From Natronocella acetinitrilica (GTDB lineage Bacteria; Pseudomonadota; Gammaproteobacteria; Nitrococcales; Aquisalimonadaceae), in contig NZ_JALJXV010000009.1 in NCBI RefSeq assembly GCF_024170285.1, positions 185,860 to 249,859 on the forward strand: a stretch of DNA of 64,000 nucleotides, written 5' to 3'. This document shows positions 1 to 10,364 of the stretch, in pieces. The notes below the pieces were generated by a model, which saw only the letters and a program-made list of their open reading frames with translations, made no database searches and had not been told where the DNA came from. The position numbers and the translations under genes were made by a program. The first letter of the stretch is position 1. Each line of letters begins with the position of its first letter.

Positions 1-469
1 GGTGACCAGCACCCATGTGGCTCGACTGCGCCAGGCATTGCAGACCGGAGAGCTTGAGGCCCACGCCGTGGTGGACGGGGCCTCAGTCCCCGTCCGCCTA
101 TCGCGCCTGGCGGGTCGCGCCGACCCCGGGCAGGGCGGACTGGATGCACTGTTCGCCATTCCCCCGGGTGCTGACCTGCTGCTGGGTCGATTCGCCACCC
201 TCGAGCTCACACTGCCCGCGGAGCCCGACAGCGTGCTGCTGCCATTCGAAGCCTTGTATGAGACCACCCGTATCTATCGTGTCCGCGACGGGCGGATGGA
301 AGCGGTAAGCATCGAGCGCATCGGCGAAGCCCGCATGCCTGACGGACGGCGTGGGGTGCTGGTGCGAAGCGATGTGCTCCAGGACAACGATCTTGTTGTG
401 GTCACCCAGTTGCCCCAGGCCATGGAGGGCCTGTCGGTCCGGGCCGTAGAGCGTGGTGACGGCACATGA
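1..469 (+). CDS. RND efflux periplasmic adaptor (membrane fusion protein), C-terminal part
   Basis: This is the 3' part of a gene that begins before the window; about 155 codons are visible. The residues form the beta-barrel and membrane-proximal end of HlyD/AcrA-type adaptors, including a segment reading LPFEALYETTRIYRV and a closing VVVTQLPQAMEGLSVR, typical of this region in the family. Such adaptors link an inner-membrane RND pump to an outer-membrane channel in the periplasm. The stop codon overlaps the start of the pump gene by 4 bases (ATGA), so the two are translationally coupled. The substrate cannot be told from the sequence. The N-terminal lipoyl and hairpin regions lie outside the window. 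Confidence 0.85.
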   Translation, partial: VTSTHVARLRQALQTGELEAHAVVDGASVPVRLSRLAGRADPGQGGLDALFAIPPGADLLLGRFATLELTLPAEPDSVLLPFEALYETTRIYRVRDGRMEAVSIERIGEARMPDGRRGVLVRSDVLQDNDLVVVTQLPQAMEGLSVRAVERGDGT

Positions 470-3400
470 ACCCGACGGCGGCACCGGAGGAACGGTCGTG
501 GATCGCCTTCATTGCCCGGCATCCGGTTGGCGCCAACCTCATCATGCTGCTCATGATCATCTCCGGTCTCTGGGCCCTGCAGCAGCTCAACACCCAATTT
601 TTCCCCAGCTTCGAGTTGGATTTCGTGCAGGTGCAGGTGGAATGGCGGGGTGCCACGGCGGAAGACGTGGCAGACGCCATCACCGCTCCGCTGGAAGACG
701 AGCTGCGCGATCTCGATGGCCTGCGGACCATGACCTCCGTTTCCGGCGAAAACATGGCAACCATCATCCTCGAGCTGGAGGAGGGCATCGACATCAGCGA
801 GGCCACGGAGTCCATCAAGGACCGGGTGGCCCGTGTCAGGAATCTGCCGGCGGATGCTCGCGAACCGACAGTCACCCGGGTGGTGCGCTATGACCCCATC
901 GCCCGTGTACTGGTCACGGGCGACGTGGATCCCCTGGAGCTGCGGGAGCTGGTTCGAACCCTGGAGGACGAACTGCTGGAACGGGGGGTCGCGAACATCG
1001 AGATCACTGGTCTGGCCGACCAGGAGATCCGCATCGAATTGCCCCAGAGTCGTCTGCTGGACCTGAACCTGAGCTTCCGTGATTTCGCTGGTCTCATTGC
1101 CCGCCAGAGTCTCGATCTGCCCGCCGGCGAGGTGGGCGAGGGCGATGTTGCCCGGCGCTTGCGGGGGCTCGATCAGGCGCGCACCGCTGCGGCTTTCGAA
1201 GACCTTCCGGTGACGCTACCCGGCGGTAACACCGTCAACCTCGGGGACATAGCCACTGTCAGCCGAGCGGATCGGGACAACACCGTGCGGTTGCGCTATG
1301 AGGGACGACCAGCCATCGAGTTGCTGCTGCAACGTGCCGAGCGTGAGGATGCCCTTGCCGCGGCGCGTATTCTCGATGAATTCATGGCCGAGCGGCCCGG
1401 TACTCTGCCGAGCAGCGTGCAACTCTCCGTCTTCGACGAGTTCTGGCAGTTCCTGCTCGAACGCATCCAGCTTCTGCTGAAGAACGGCGCAGGCGGTCTG
1501 TTGCTGGTGGTAGCAGTGATGCTGCTGTTCCTGTCCTCCCGCTTGGCCTTCTGGGTGGGGCTTGGTATCCCCGTTTCGTTTCTCGCCGCCATGGTGGCCC
1601 TGTTGCTTGCCGGTGGCAGCATCAACATGATCAGCCTGTTCGGTCTGATCATGGCCCTTGGCATCATTGTCGATAACGCCATCGTGGTAGGGGAAAACGC
1701 CCTTGCCCGCTACCAGGGGGGGGAGGCACCGGCGGAGGCCGCGATCAACGGCGCCCGGCGGATGCTGGTGCCGGTGATGGCTGCATCCCTGACCACCATT
1801 GCTGCTTTTCTGCCCCTGATGATCATTGGTGGGCCTATCGGCAACATCCTCTTTTCCATTCCCCTGGTGGTGGTCTGTGCGATTGCGGCCTCCATCATCC
1901 AGGCCTTTTTCATTCTGCCTGGCCACTTGCGACGCACCTTCGAGCGGGGTGAGGGCATGGCGCCCAGCAAGACCCGCGAGCGTATCGATGGCGTCTTCAA
2001 CCGCTTCCGCGATGGGCCGTTCCGCCGTGCTGTCTCTGCGGCACTGGATTACCGCTGGGCGACCCTGGCCGCAGCGGTGGGCATACTCGCAGTCTCCATG
2101 GCCCTGGTTCCCGCCGGACGACTACCGTTTACGTTCTTTCCGTCCGTCGAGGGCAACATTGTTCATGCGAACGTCTCTTTTGTGGCCGGCACCCCGCAGT
2201 CCCGGGTAGAGACCTATCTGGCTGATCTTGAGCGCAGCCTGATCGAGACCGATGAAGAATATGGCGGCGGTGTGCTGCGCACGCATGTCGTCCATATCGG
2301 CCAGACCGTTGCGTCCGATCCGGCCAGTATCCGCATGGGGGATCAGTTCGGCGCGATCATGGTGGAACTGACTTCGCCGGAGTCCCGGACCGTGCGCAAC
2401 CGGGAGTTCCTGCGGGCCTGGGAGGCGCGCACCCCGCCGGCGCCGGGTCTGGAAAATCTGACAATTCGTGAACGGGAGGGAGGACCACCGGGTTCGGCCA
2501 TCGATATCCGGCTGACAGGTACGACGCCGGACCAGCTCAAGCGGGCGGCCATGGACTTGCAGGACCGGCTACGGCTGTTCCAGGGTGTCAGCGGTATTGC
2601 CGACGATCTTCCCTACGGCGCCGAGCAATGGGTCTATCGGCTGCGCTCCGAGGGGCGTCGGCTGGGCCTGACCACCGAGGATGTGGGCCAGCAACTGCGC
2701 GCCGCATTCGGTGGCGAGCTGGTGCAGATCTTCCACCAGCGACGGGAGGAAATCGAGGTTCGTGTGCGGCTCGCGGCGAGCGAGCGCGATGAGCTTGCCA
2801 GCCTGTTCGATTTTCAGCTGCAGCTGCCCGATGGCCAGCGGGTGCCTTTGGCCAACATGGTGGAACTCGAGGCACGCCGGGGCTTTGACTCTATCCGCAA
2901 TTTCGATGGCCGTCTCGCGGTGCGTGTCAGTGCCGATGTGGATGCGGATGTGGCCAACGCAAACCAGATTCTCGGTGATCTGGAATCCGGCTTTCTACCC
3001 GAGCTGTCCGAGCGTTATGGGCTGCGTTTCGGTTTCGAGGGGCGGGCGGCGGACGAGGAGGAGACCCTTGCCGACATGCGTATGGGGCTGATCCTGGCCC
3101 TGGCCCTGATCTATCTGATACTGGCGGCGGTGTTTGGATCCTACGGCTGGCCGCTATTGGTGATGGCGGTGATTCCCTTCGGCCTGGTGGGTGCCTTTGC
3201 CGGGCACTACCTGATGGGGCTGGATCTCACCATACTCTCACTCTTCGGCTTGTTCGGCCTGACCGGCATCGTGGTCAACAATTCCATCATCCTGACCGTG
3301 TTCTATCGGGATATCCGGGATGAGAATCCCGAGGGTGATGTGCTGGATGCCCTGGTGGAGGCTTCGCGCCAGCGCCTGCGACCGGTTATCGTGACCACGC

Positions 3401-3609
3401 TCACGACCATTGGCGGACTGCTGCCGTTGATTTTCGAAACCTCACTGCAAGCCCAGTTCCTCATTCCCATGGCGGTGGCAATCGCCTTCGGCCTCGGGGT
3501 GGCAACGGGCATCGTGCTGTTCCTGGTGCCCGCCATGCTGGCGGTCTACGAGACGACCGCCCAGCGCTTGCGTCAAGGCCGTAAGCCCCTGGTGAACAGG
3601 ACCGGTTGA
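466..3609 (+). CDS. RND-family efflux transporter permease (AcrB-like)
   Basis: A full-length 1047-residue inner-membrane proton-driven exporter. The first membrane helix lies near residues 15-35, a large periplasmic porter domain follows, then a membrane block around residues 340-480; the pattern repeats in the second half. The helix-4 motif reads GIIVDNAIV (acidic residue near D403), giving a single Asp where AcrB has two, as is common in the heavy-metal and unclassified RND branches. The start codon overlaps the adaptor stop. The gene ends inside a strong hairpin shared with the convergent chemoreceptor gene. Drug, metal or lipid export are all possible; the sequence does not decide. Confidence 0.93.
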   Translation: MNPTAAPEERSWIAFIARHPVGANLIMLLMIISGLWALQQLNTQFFPSFELDFVQVQVEWRGATAEDVADAITAPLEDELRDLDGLRTMTSVSGENMATIILELEEGIDISEATESIKDRVARVRNLPADAREPTVTRVVRYDPIARVLVTGDVDPLELRELVRTLEDELLERGVANIEITGLADQEIRIELPQSRLLDLNLSFRDFAGLIARQSLDLPAGEVGEGDVARRLRGLDQARTAAAFEDLPVTLPGGNTVNLGDIATVSRADRDNTVRLRYEGRPAIELLLQRAEREDALAAARILDEFMAERPGTLPSSVQLSVFDEFWQFLLERIQLLLKNGAGGLLLVVAVMLLFLSSRLAFWVGLGIPVSFLAAMVALLLAGGSINMISLFGLIMALGIIVDNAIVVGENALARYQGGEAPAEAAINGARRMLVPVMAASLTTIAAFLPLMIIGGPIGNILFSIPLVVVCAIAASIIQAFFILPGHLRRTFERGEGMAPSKTRERIDGVFNRFRDGPFRRAVSAALDYRWATLAAAVGILAVSMALVPAGRLPFTFFPSVEGNIVHANVSFVAGTPQSRVETYLADLERSLIETDEEYGGGVLRTHVVHIGQTVASDPASIRMGDQFGAIMVELTSPESRTVRNREFLRAWEARTPPAPGLENLTIREREGGPPGSAIDIRLTGTTPDQLKRAAMDLQDRLRLFQGVSGIADDLPYGAEQWVYRLRSEGRRLGLTTEDVGQQLRAAFGGELVQIFHQRREEIEVRVRLAASERDELASLFDFQLQLPDGQRVPLANMVELEARRGFDSIRNFDGRLAVRVSADVDADVANANQILGDLESGFLPELSERYGLRFGFEGRAADEEETLADMRMGLILALALIYLILAAVFGSYGWPLLVMAVIPFGLVGAFAGHYLMGLDLTILSLFGLFGLTGIVVNNSIILTVFYRDIRDENPEGDVLDALVEASRQRLRPVIVTTLTTIGGLLPLIFETSLQAQFLIPMAVAIAFGLGVATGIVLFLVPAMLAVYETTAQRLRQGRKPLVNRTG

Positions 3610-3624
3610 GTGGCAACCGGTCCT
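3598..3624. terminator. Hairpin between convergent genes
   Basis: A perfect 11-bp stem (AGGACCGGTTG with its complement) and a 5-base loop span the stop codon of the RND pump and the gap to the convergent chemoreceptor gene. No clear T-run follows on either strand, so it may act as a two-way transcript end or RNA-stabilising hairpin rather than a classical intrinsic terminator. Confidence 0.5.
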
Positions 3625-3645
3625 GCAATGCCATCTGTCGCCGGC

Positions 3646-5286
3646 TCAGGACTTGAAGAAAGCCACTTTCTCTGTCAACTGATCGGCGAGGCTTGAGAGG
3701 TCGCGACTGGCGTCCGCCACCCGGTCGGAGACGTCGCCTGTGATCTCGGTCGCCTCGGTGATCCGGTTGATGTTCTGATTGAGTTCGTCGGCGACACGGC
3801 TTTGCTGCTCGGCTGCCGTTGCGATCTCGGTATTCATCTGGTTGATGGACGAGATGTCCTCGCGTATGCCGGCAATTGACGCCTCTGTGCGGGCGGTCTG
3901 CGCCACCGTGGTCTGAGCCAGTTCGCGGCTGTTCTCCATGACCTTCACCGCCTTGCCGGTGCCTTCCTGGAGCTTGTCGATCATGTTGCTGATCTCGCGG
4001 GTGGAATCCTGGGTCCGTGAGGCGAGGGCGCGCACTTCGTCAGCGACGATGGCAAAGCCTCGACCGTGTGTGCCGGCGCGGGCCGCCTCGATGGCAGCGT
4101 TCAGGGCCAGCAGGTTGGTCTGCTCGGCGATAGCCTGGATCACCTCCACGATGGTTTCGATTTCGGTGCTTTCCTTGTAGACCTGCTGAACGCTGCCGGC
4201 GGCATCCTCCAGCGTGTCTGCCAGCTTCTCGATGGCTTCCGCAGTCTGTCGAACCTCGGCATTGACCCGCATACCACCTTCATCGGCGTTCTGGGTCGCT
4301 TCTGCCGCCCTGTTGGCATTACCAGCCACCTGGGCCACCGACGCCGCCATTTCGTTCGTGGCCACGGCCATCTGGGTCGTTCCCTCGGACTGCTGGCGAA
4401 TCTGGTTGCGATTGCTCTCCGATGCCTCGAGCAGGCCCGCCGCGGCGCCGGTCAGGTTGTCCGCCGCCGAGCGGACCTCCGTCATGGTCTCCCGCAGGCG
4501 CTCGCTCATACCCTTGAGCTCGCCCATTACACTGCGTGGGTAATCAGTATGTATCGCCGTGGCCAGGTGTCCCTGACTGATCTTGCGGATCACGGCTGCG
4601 ACTTCCTCCGGTTCGCCCCCGAGGACGGATTTCAACCGCCGTATGATCAGCAGCGACACGATGATGCTGAGCAGCACGGCAATACCGGCAACAACCAGCA
4701 TCAGCATGCTGAAATCGCTGGCAGTGCGTTGCACCCGGGCGATGTCGGTGGCGATGCTGGCTTCCTGATAATCGATGAAGGCATTGATGCGGTTCAGCCA
4801 CTCCGTATAGGCAGGGGAGACCTCATTCAGCAGAAATGTCCGGGCAGCGCCGATGTCGTTCGTCTGCCTCAGCGCGATCAGGCGATCGCTGAGGGCAAGC
4901 GTGGTCTGCTCGATGGCCTGGATGTCCCCGAGCAGGCGTTGTTCCTGGGCACTTGCTCCCTGGGCATCGAACAACTGGTTCATGGGCTCCGCCGACTCGG
5001 CGTAGAAGGATTTCAGTACCTCGATGTCGTTCAGGTGTCGTTGCAGGCCGGCATTGCTCTCTTCCAGCACCGCATCGCGAATCGCAATGGCACGGTCATG
5101 GACGCTGCCGCGAAAGTTGATGGCGTAACGCTGCTTCAAGGTTGCACCCTCGTCCACCTCGGTGAGGGTGCTGTCGATGACGCCGACGCGCTGGACGCCC
5201 ACCAGCGTCACCATGATCAATAGAGAGAGGACCAGAGCGAAGCCGAGTCCAAGGCGTTGACCCACGCTGAGATGCCTGTTGAACAT
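3646..5286 (-). CDS. Methyl-accepting chemotaxis protein (periplasmic four-helix sensor, HAMP, MA domain)
   Basis: A 546-residue chemoreceptor. The ATG at 5286 is preferred over an upstream in-frame start because AAGGA lies just before it and the protein then begins directly with a basic segment and a membrane helix (about residues 12-32). A helical periplasmic region of about 165 residues resembles 4HB_MCP sensors. A second helix near 200-222, a HAMP linker and a long coiled coil follow. The conserved signalling tip reads [20 protein letters not shown]. The protein ends [10 protein letters not shown] without a C-terminal CheR-binding pentapeptide. The ligand is unknown. The gene is probably monocistronic, with its promoter in 5287-5474. 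Confidence 0.92.
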   Translation of the reverse strand: MFNRHLSVGQRLGLGFALVLSLLIMVTLVGVQRVGVIDSTLTEVDEGATLKQRYAINFRGSVHDRAIAIRDAVLEESNAGLQRHLNDIEVLKSFYAESAEPMNQLFDAQGASAQEQRLLGDIQAIEQTTLALSDRLIALRQTNDIGAARTFLLNEVSPAYTEWLNRINAFIDYQEASIATDIARVQRTASDFSMLMLVVAGIAVLLSIIVSLLIIRRLKSVLGGEPEEVAAVIRKISQGHLATAIHTDYPRSVMGELKGMSERLRETMTEVRSAADNLTGAAAGLLEASESNRNQIRQQSEGTTQMAVATNEMAASVAQVAGNANRAAEATQNADEGGMRVNAEVRQTAEAIEKLADTLEDAAGSVQQVYKESTEIETIVEVIQAIAEQTNLLALNAAIEAARAGTHGRGFAIVADEVRALASRTQDSTREISNMIDKLQEGTGKAVKVMENSRELAQTTVAQTARTEASIAGIREDISSINQMNTEIATAAEQQSRVADELNQNINRITEATEITGDVSDRVADASRDLSSLADQLTEKVAFFKS

Positions 5287-5474
5287 TTGTTGTTTTCCTT
5301 GAAGCAGGTGACGGGTAGCCGAATGGCCATCCGCAAAAAGAAAAGCTATACAGCAACTGTACAAATCAGGATATAGACATGTACACGTGCGTTATGTGTG
5401 GTCTGTCGCAGAAACGATGGACCGCACCGGGATATGCAAACGATCCCGAAAGGACCAGGACCCCGGTGGGGTTT

Positions 5475-8400
5475 TCAGCGGAGAGGGGGATCGTTCGATG
5501 GGACTGCGGATTCGAGCCAATTGATGAGTTCGGCGGCGTCACCTGCCTGCTCGGCGGATAGTGAGGCCGTCACTGCCCTGTGGCGACCATCCCGATCGTA
5601 GCGGGGCGTGGGGTCCAGGTATCCCTCATCTAACAACCATTCCTGGAACTGGGTCAGGCGTTTCTTGCCGAGACCGTGGATGGATTCCTGCTGCAGGGAT
5701 TGCATCAGCCGATCGGCGTCGCCATCGACGGCCTTGGCCCGCTCGGCGAGGGGGCCGATGAGCGTGGACCAGCCACTGGCCGCGGACTGTTCAAGTGTTG
5801 TCCGGTCAACTGGTCTGCCGCGTCCGCGACGCCAGGCCGCGCACCATTCCCGCGCCAGCCCGCAGCGATGATGAAGCGATTCGGCCTTTTCGGTGGGTAC
5901 GGCGCCCATGCCTTTCTGCTGCGTCAGCAGGCTTTCCAGTTGCCCCAGTGTTTCTACCCGATAGTCCTGGAGCAAGCGGTGCAGCAGGGGCAGGTCATCC
6001 CGAAGCAAATGAAAAATGTGGATCAACCCGGGATCGTCTGCGGGAACCATGGGCGGTACTGCCAGATGCTCCGAGTAGGCCGCCGCGTCGGCGTCGGCAG
6101 GTGGCGGGATCCTTGGTGCCGCAATGGGCCGTAGCTGCTCGGCGGTCATCCGGGTGCCGCCGTCAGTGCCGCCCAAAACCACCCGATGCGGCGGCTCTCC
6201 CGTTGCCATGCGCCAACGTTCGGCATCTTCCGGTTGCGCCGTGAGATAGATGATCTGTCTCTGGTCTTTTGCGGCGAGGCTCCCCAGGGCCTGGGCGATG
6301 CTGTTGAATCGCTCGGGGTCGGTGGTCGTCAGTGCCTCGTCCAGAAACAAGGGCATGCGCGGGCCGTTACCCTCGCGGGTTCTGGCCCAGGCAACCCGCA
6401 GTGCAATCAGCAATTGCATGCGCGTGCCAACGGACAATTCCGGAAGTGACCGTCGCTCGCCCGTTGCAAGATGACGGGCGCAAGGCTGTCCCGCCTCGTC
6501 AAGCTCAAGGGCAAACCGATGATGGGTGAAGGTTCGCAGGTAATCATCGGCGAGACGAACCGCTTCGGGTTGATGCAGGCGTCGGTTTTCCGACTCCACC
6601 GTGGTGACCAGCCATCGGCCAAGTTCAGCCCGCATGCGCTCATTCCGGCGGCGTGAGAGATCATCCCGGAGTTGATCCCGTTCCGCACGAGCCCTCTCCA
6701 GAGGGTGGGCGGCCTCCACACCGCGCAGTTCCGCCTGGAGGCTGGCCCGTCGATCCATCAAGGCGTGAAGATCCTCGGCGTCTTGCGCGGCCCTGTCTCG
6801 TTCTGCTCGAATGGTGGCCTCGTCGTCAGCCTCGACGGCCTCCCGCAGGGCATCATCCTGTGCGAGTTGCCGCGCAAGGGACTGCTCGCCGGCCATCGCC
6901 TGGCGGTAGGCCTCTGACGCTTGCTGCCATGCGTCGCGCATGCGAATCCTTTCGTCCATGGCGACTCGATCGTTCACATCAAGACCACAGGCCTGGTAGA
7001 GCGCAGCAAGGCGTTCCTGCGCCTGGTGCAGGTCGTCCTGATGTTGCTGGATTGCACGCGCGGTGCGCTGTAGCTCCGCTCTCGCCTCCCGTGCAATACG
7101 GGTGCGGCTCTCGAGGGCATCACAGGCGCTGGTGAGACGGTCGGTATCGGACTCTGCTCCCGGAGACAGGTCGAAATCCGCCAGGTAGCCGTGCAGCTGC
7201 TCGCGCAGCTTCCCGTGTTGGCTTTCCAGCTCGCGAACCCGAGCCATGGCGCTTGCTCTTGTTCGTGACAGCTGATCAAGATCATGTAGTTGATGGGCAA
7301 GACGGAGGCTGGTGCCGGGGAGGATTTCACCTTCCAGCGGCAGACCGGCCTCGACGGCGAGCGCCGACAATGCATCGTGGGCCCTGGCGGCATCCTGTTC
7401 GGCCTGATCCCTTAAGGCTCTGGCCGCGCCTGCCCGGGACTGAGGCTGCGGGGTGAAATGGGGCCGACCGATGACTGCGAGGCCCGCCAGCAGCAGTAGC
7501 ACACCGATCACCGCGAGCATGCGGAGCAGTCCGTCACCGCCGAACATGACGAGCCCCAGCGCAGGCGCACAACCGGCAACGATGAGGGTGGATCCCAGCA
7601 GATACTGTCGGCGTTGGCCGCGCCGCTGGTCTGCCATGTCCCGGGCGTCGGCCTCGCCGGCATTACGTGAGGCGTCTTCGGCGTCCAGCAGGCGCAGTCG
7701 CTCCCGGGCCTGGTTCAGGCTGTCGGCCGCCTGCTCCACGGCCCGGAGCCACTCTGGCCCCGGGGCCAGCAGATCCTGCTCCGGCGCCGTCGCAGCCGGC
7801 CGTCGGTCGGAACATGTGGCGTCCGCGGCGGCCTGATCCTCCCGGGCGCGGGCAAGCTGATCGTCCAGTCGCTTGAGGCGATCCAGCCAGCTTCTGGCGA
7901 GGGAGCTGTCCGGCAGGTCGCCGGTTTGCGTGAATCCGCTGGATCGCAAACGCTCGCGCGCATCGGCTTCATCCTGCTGCGCCTCATTGAGCCGTTTCCG
8001 GGCCGTGGACTGGGCTGCCTCCGTGTCCTCGAGCGTGGTGGGGGCCGGACAGTGCTCCATTCCCGGGGGGTAAGTGTTGAGCCGTTCCTCCATCTGCAGA
8101 CGCTGTCGTCGCGCCTCAAGCCACGCCAGGGCGCTATCGCAGCGGGTGACGATGCGCCCGGCCTGCTCTGCCTGCCCGATCCGGGTTTCCAGTTCTGGCA
8201 ACCGCCTGCGCTCGTCAAGAAGACGACGGTTCTCCCGGATGGCGGTGCTCAGCTGTGACTCTGCATCGCGCAGTTGCTGGGCAAGCTGGCGGTCGCGCCC
8301 CGGTTGGACGTGAAATGGGCCCTTTTCCGAGGCGAGTGCCGACAGGTCGAAGCCACCTGCCAGGGTCTGCAGAAAACGGCGGGTCAGTTTTTCATCATCA

Positions 8401-8747
8401 CGGCTTGCTCGCAGGAGGTTATCCACCTGCAGCAGGTAGGCGTCCAAGGCGTCCGGATCGGGGAGCGGTGGTGGGAGTTGGGGTTTGCCGTCGCGGAACC
8501 ACTCGATCGAGCTGCCGGTCCGCTCGACGCGCCATAGCGCGCCGTCGAGCCAGATATCGGCTGCCAGCACCAGCCCTGCGGGGTCGTTTCCTGCTGGCGC
8601 GAGGAGATGACGTAGTGCCCGAATCAGGCTGCTCTTGCCGGAGGCATTCGGTCCACTGACGACGGTGAGTCCATCTGGAAGATCAGAAATTGACAGTGGC
8701 TGATCAATGCCGGCAAGGCGCTGGATATGAAGGCTTTGCAGCCTCAT
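5475..8747 (-). CDS. YhaN/SbcC-like AAA ATPase with coiled coil and extended C-terminus
   Basis: A 1090-residue SMC-like ATPase, likely a partner of the nuclease encoded directly upstream for DNA end processing. The Walker A motif GPNASGKSS is at residues 32-40, and the signature LSVGTRMQLLIALR plus Walker B MPLFLDEAL lie in the C-terminal half. Long Arg/Gln/Glu-rich coiled coils lie between them. Two hydrophobic stretches (about 382-401 and 407-426) interrupt the coiled coil, a trait of the YhaN group and not of SbcC. After the ATPase head there is an extra tail of roughly 200 residues containing LHGLGKKRLTQF-like helix-hairpin-helix character (HGLGKKRLTQF at about 1020). The start overlaps the nuclease stop by 4 bases. 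Confidence 0.85.
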   Translation of the reverse strand: MRLQSLHIQRLAGIDQPLSISDLPDGLTVVSGPNASGKSSLIRALRHLLAPAGNDPAGLVLAADIWLDGALWRVERTGSSIEWFRDGKPQLPPPLPDPDALDAYLLQVDNLLRASRDDEKLTRRFLQTLAGGFDLSALASEKGPFHVQPGRDRQLAQQLRDAESQLSTAIRENRRLLDERRRLPELETRIGQAEQAGRIVTRCDSALAWLEARRQRLQMEERLNTYPPGMEHCPAPTTLEDTEAAQSTARKRLNEAQQDEADARERLRSSGFTQTGDLPDSSLARSWLDRLKRLDDQLARAREDQAAADATCSDRRPAATAPEQDLLAPGPEWLRAVEQAADSLNQARERLRLLDAEDASRNAGEADARDMADQRRGQRRQYLLGSTLIVAGCAPALGLVMFGGDGLLRMLAVIGVLLLLAGLAVIGRPHFTPQPQSRAGAARALRDQAEQDAARAHDALSALAVEAGLPLEGEILPGTSLRLAHQLHDLDQLSRTRASAMARVRELESQHGKLREQLHGYLADFDLSPGAESDTDRLTSACDALESRTRIAREARAELQRTARAIQQHQDDLHQAQERLAALYQACGLDVNDRVAMDERIRMRDAWQQASEAYRQAMAGEQSLARQLAQDDALREAVEADDEATIRAERDRAAQDAEDLHALMDRRASLQAELRGVEAAHPLERARAERDQLRDDLSRRRNERMRAELGRWLVTTVESENRRLHQPEAVRLADDYLRTFTHHRFALELDEAGQPCARHLATGERRSLPELSVGTRMQLLIALRVAWARTREGNGPRMPLFLDEALTTTDPERFNSIAQALGSLAAKDQRQIIYLTAQPEDAERWRMATGEPPHRVVLGGTDGGTRMTAEQLRPIAAPRIPPPADADAAAYSEHLAVPPMVPADDPGLIHIFHLLRDDLPLLHRLLQDYRVETLGQLESLLTQQKGMGAVPTEKAESLHHRCGLAREWCAAWRRGRGRPVDRTTLEQSAASGWSTLIGPLAERAKAVDGDADRLMQSLQQESIHGLGKKRLTQFQEWLLDEGYLDPTPRYDRDGRHRAVTASLSAEQAGDAAELINWLESAVPSNDPPLR

Positions 8748-10033
8748 GCGCTATCATCCTCACGTTGACGCAGCAAGGCATCCAGTCCGCCGATGATGGT
8801 CTCACGCAACAGATCCGAGAGCGCTTCGTCAGTCCAGTCTGGAGACGGCAAGACATCCCAGGCCCTGTCGGTAGACGCATCATCAAGACGCCGACGCGCG
8901 TCATCAAGCAGTGCCTGTCGTTGCGGGTTATCCGGCGCTTGGTCGATTAGCAGCAGGCGTTGAGCCATGAGACCGACGGGATCATGGCGACGGGCCAGTT
9001 CATCGAGGTCGGCCTCGGGTCGCAGATCGTATTCGATGCGCGAGACGAAGCAGCGCAAACCATCCACGACGGAGACATCATCCAGGTTCTCGCCGGACAG
9101 CAGTTCCTCGATTGATGAACGCAGTCGACTGCGCCCGGTAAAGCGAATGCGGACGCCCAGCACTTCGGGTTGAAACTCTGCCGCCATGACCTGCTGCGCA
9201 TGACGCTTCAGTGCATCCAGCATCCTGCTTCTCGCCGCGATGGCATCGGACATGTTGTCGATGGGTACAGTGATGGAGTCCCAACGCAAGGGGGCCAGCG
9301 GCCACTGGACGAGGTCATCGAGTCCAGTTGGGCCTACCGTCACCAACCACGGCCCATGGGCACCGGTTTCCGTGGCGCGCAGGGGCGTGACAGAGCCCAG
9401 ATAACCCATCGGATTGCTCACGCTCAGGGCGTCCGGCTTGTGGATGTGCCCCAGCAGCCAGGCGTCGACGCCGGCGTCGCTTAGCTCGTTGCTGCGCACC
9501 GGCGCATGCGGGCTGGAAGACTGATCCCGATCGCAATGCAGCAGGCCCAGTGTCGGACCGGTGTCTCGTGGGAGTGATTGCCCGGACAAGGGGCTGGTTC
9601 TGACAACCGGGCTCGGGAAGGACCAGCCGCAAAGATTCACCCCGGTGCCATCTGCACCCTCAAGAGGCAGATTCTCCCAACGGCCGTCCCGACCCAGCAG
9701 CCGGAAATCGGCTAACTCGTCGGCCAGCGCCGGCAGCACCTGCACGTCGTGATTGCCTGCCACGGCGGCCACCTTGATGCCGGCGGCGTGCAGCCTTTGC
9801 ACCGCCCGCCGCAGCTCGCCATAGGCTTCGAAGAAGTCGTCTTCCTGTTCCACCACATCGCCGGCGAAGGCCACCACATCAACGCTGCGCGCGATGGCAG
9901 TATCCACCAGATGATTCAGGGCGGCCGCGGGTGAGAGCGGACGACTCGCCTCGGGGCTCCGCAGGAACTCCGGTAATCCTCCGGGGCGGCGACCCAGGTG
10001 CAGGTCGCCGACGGCGAGCAGTTTCAAGGGCAT
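8744..10033 (-). CDS. YhaO/SbcD-like metallophosphoesterase, DNA repair exonuclease
   Basis: A 429-residue calcineurin-like phosphoesterase of the Mre11/SbcD/YhaO group, expected to act as a metal-dependent nuclease with the ATPase encoded downstream. Family motifs are in order: VGDLHLG near the N-terminus, FAGDVVE, AGNHDV, and GHIHKPD. A C-terminal domain of about 180 residues probably contacts the ATPase. The 4-base overlap with the YhaN-like gene (ATGA) supports joint expression. The ATG at 10033 has only a weak ribosome-binding site. Upstream lies a MITE-like element that may separate the gene from its original promoter. Confidence 0.87.
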   Translation of the reverse strand: MPLKLLAVGDLHLGRRPGGLPEFLRSPEASRPLSPAAALNHLVDTAIARSVDVVAFAGDVVEQEDDFFEAYGELRRAVQRLHAAGIKVAAVAGNHDVQVLPALADELADFRLLGRDGRWENLPLEGADGTGVNLCGWSFPSPVVRTSPLSGQSLPRDTGPTLGLLHCDRDQSSSPHAPVRSNELSDAGVDAWLLGHIHKPDALSVSNPMGYLGSVTPLRATETGAHGPWLVTVGPTGLDDLVQWPLAPLRWDSITVPIDNMSDAIAARSRMLDALKRHAQQVMAAEFQPEVLGVRIRFTGRSRLRSSIEELLSGENLDDVSVVDGLRCFVSRIEYDLRPEADLDELARRHDPVGLMAQRLLLIDQAPDNPQRQALLDDARRRLDDASTDRAWDVLPSPDWTDEALSDLLRETIIGGLDALLRQREDDSA

Positions 10034-10062
10034 GCAAACAATCCAGATCCATCAGTGCCCGC

Positions 10063-10332
10063 CTAGTGTACCCCGTCGTTAATCCTGTAACATTCAGCGG
10101 GTCGGAAAGCGCTTAGCTGCAAGGCAGAGCTCGCCGGGAATGCTTATTGCCTTTCCAAGAGGCCTAACGCCGCAGATGAGCGCTTTCCGGCTCGCCCTTC
10201 GGGAGTGCGTCTGAGTCGACATTGCGGTGTTGCGCCCCTTGTAAAGGGCTGGCCATTCACTGCGGGTCGCGCCTTGCCCTGTCGGCTCAGTCACACTCTG
10301 AATGCTACAGGATTAACAACGGGGCACACTAG
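10063..10332. mobile_element. MITE-like element with 35-bp terminal inverted repeats
   Basis: The outer 35 bases at 10063-10097 and 10298-10332 are inverted copies with three mismatches; both begin CTAGTGT followed by CCCCGT and end at CATTCAG. The 200-bp interior encodes no convincing protein; a short reading frame on the minus strand (10094-10294) is probably a shadow. Size, terminal repeats and lack of a transposase fit a non-autonomous miniature element. It fills most of the gap between the YhaO gene and the next chemoreceptor. The parent transposon family was not identified. Confidence 0.7.
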
Positions 10333-10364
10333 CTTACCTGAACATCGACCGGGCCCGGGAGACA

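Noticed and set aside
4066..5223. Plus-strand frame of 385 codons
   Set aside because: Antisense to the first chemoreceptor gene.
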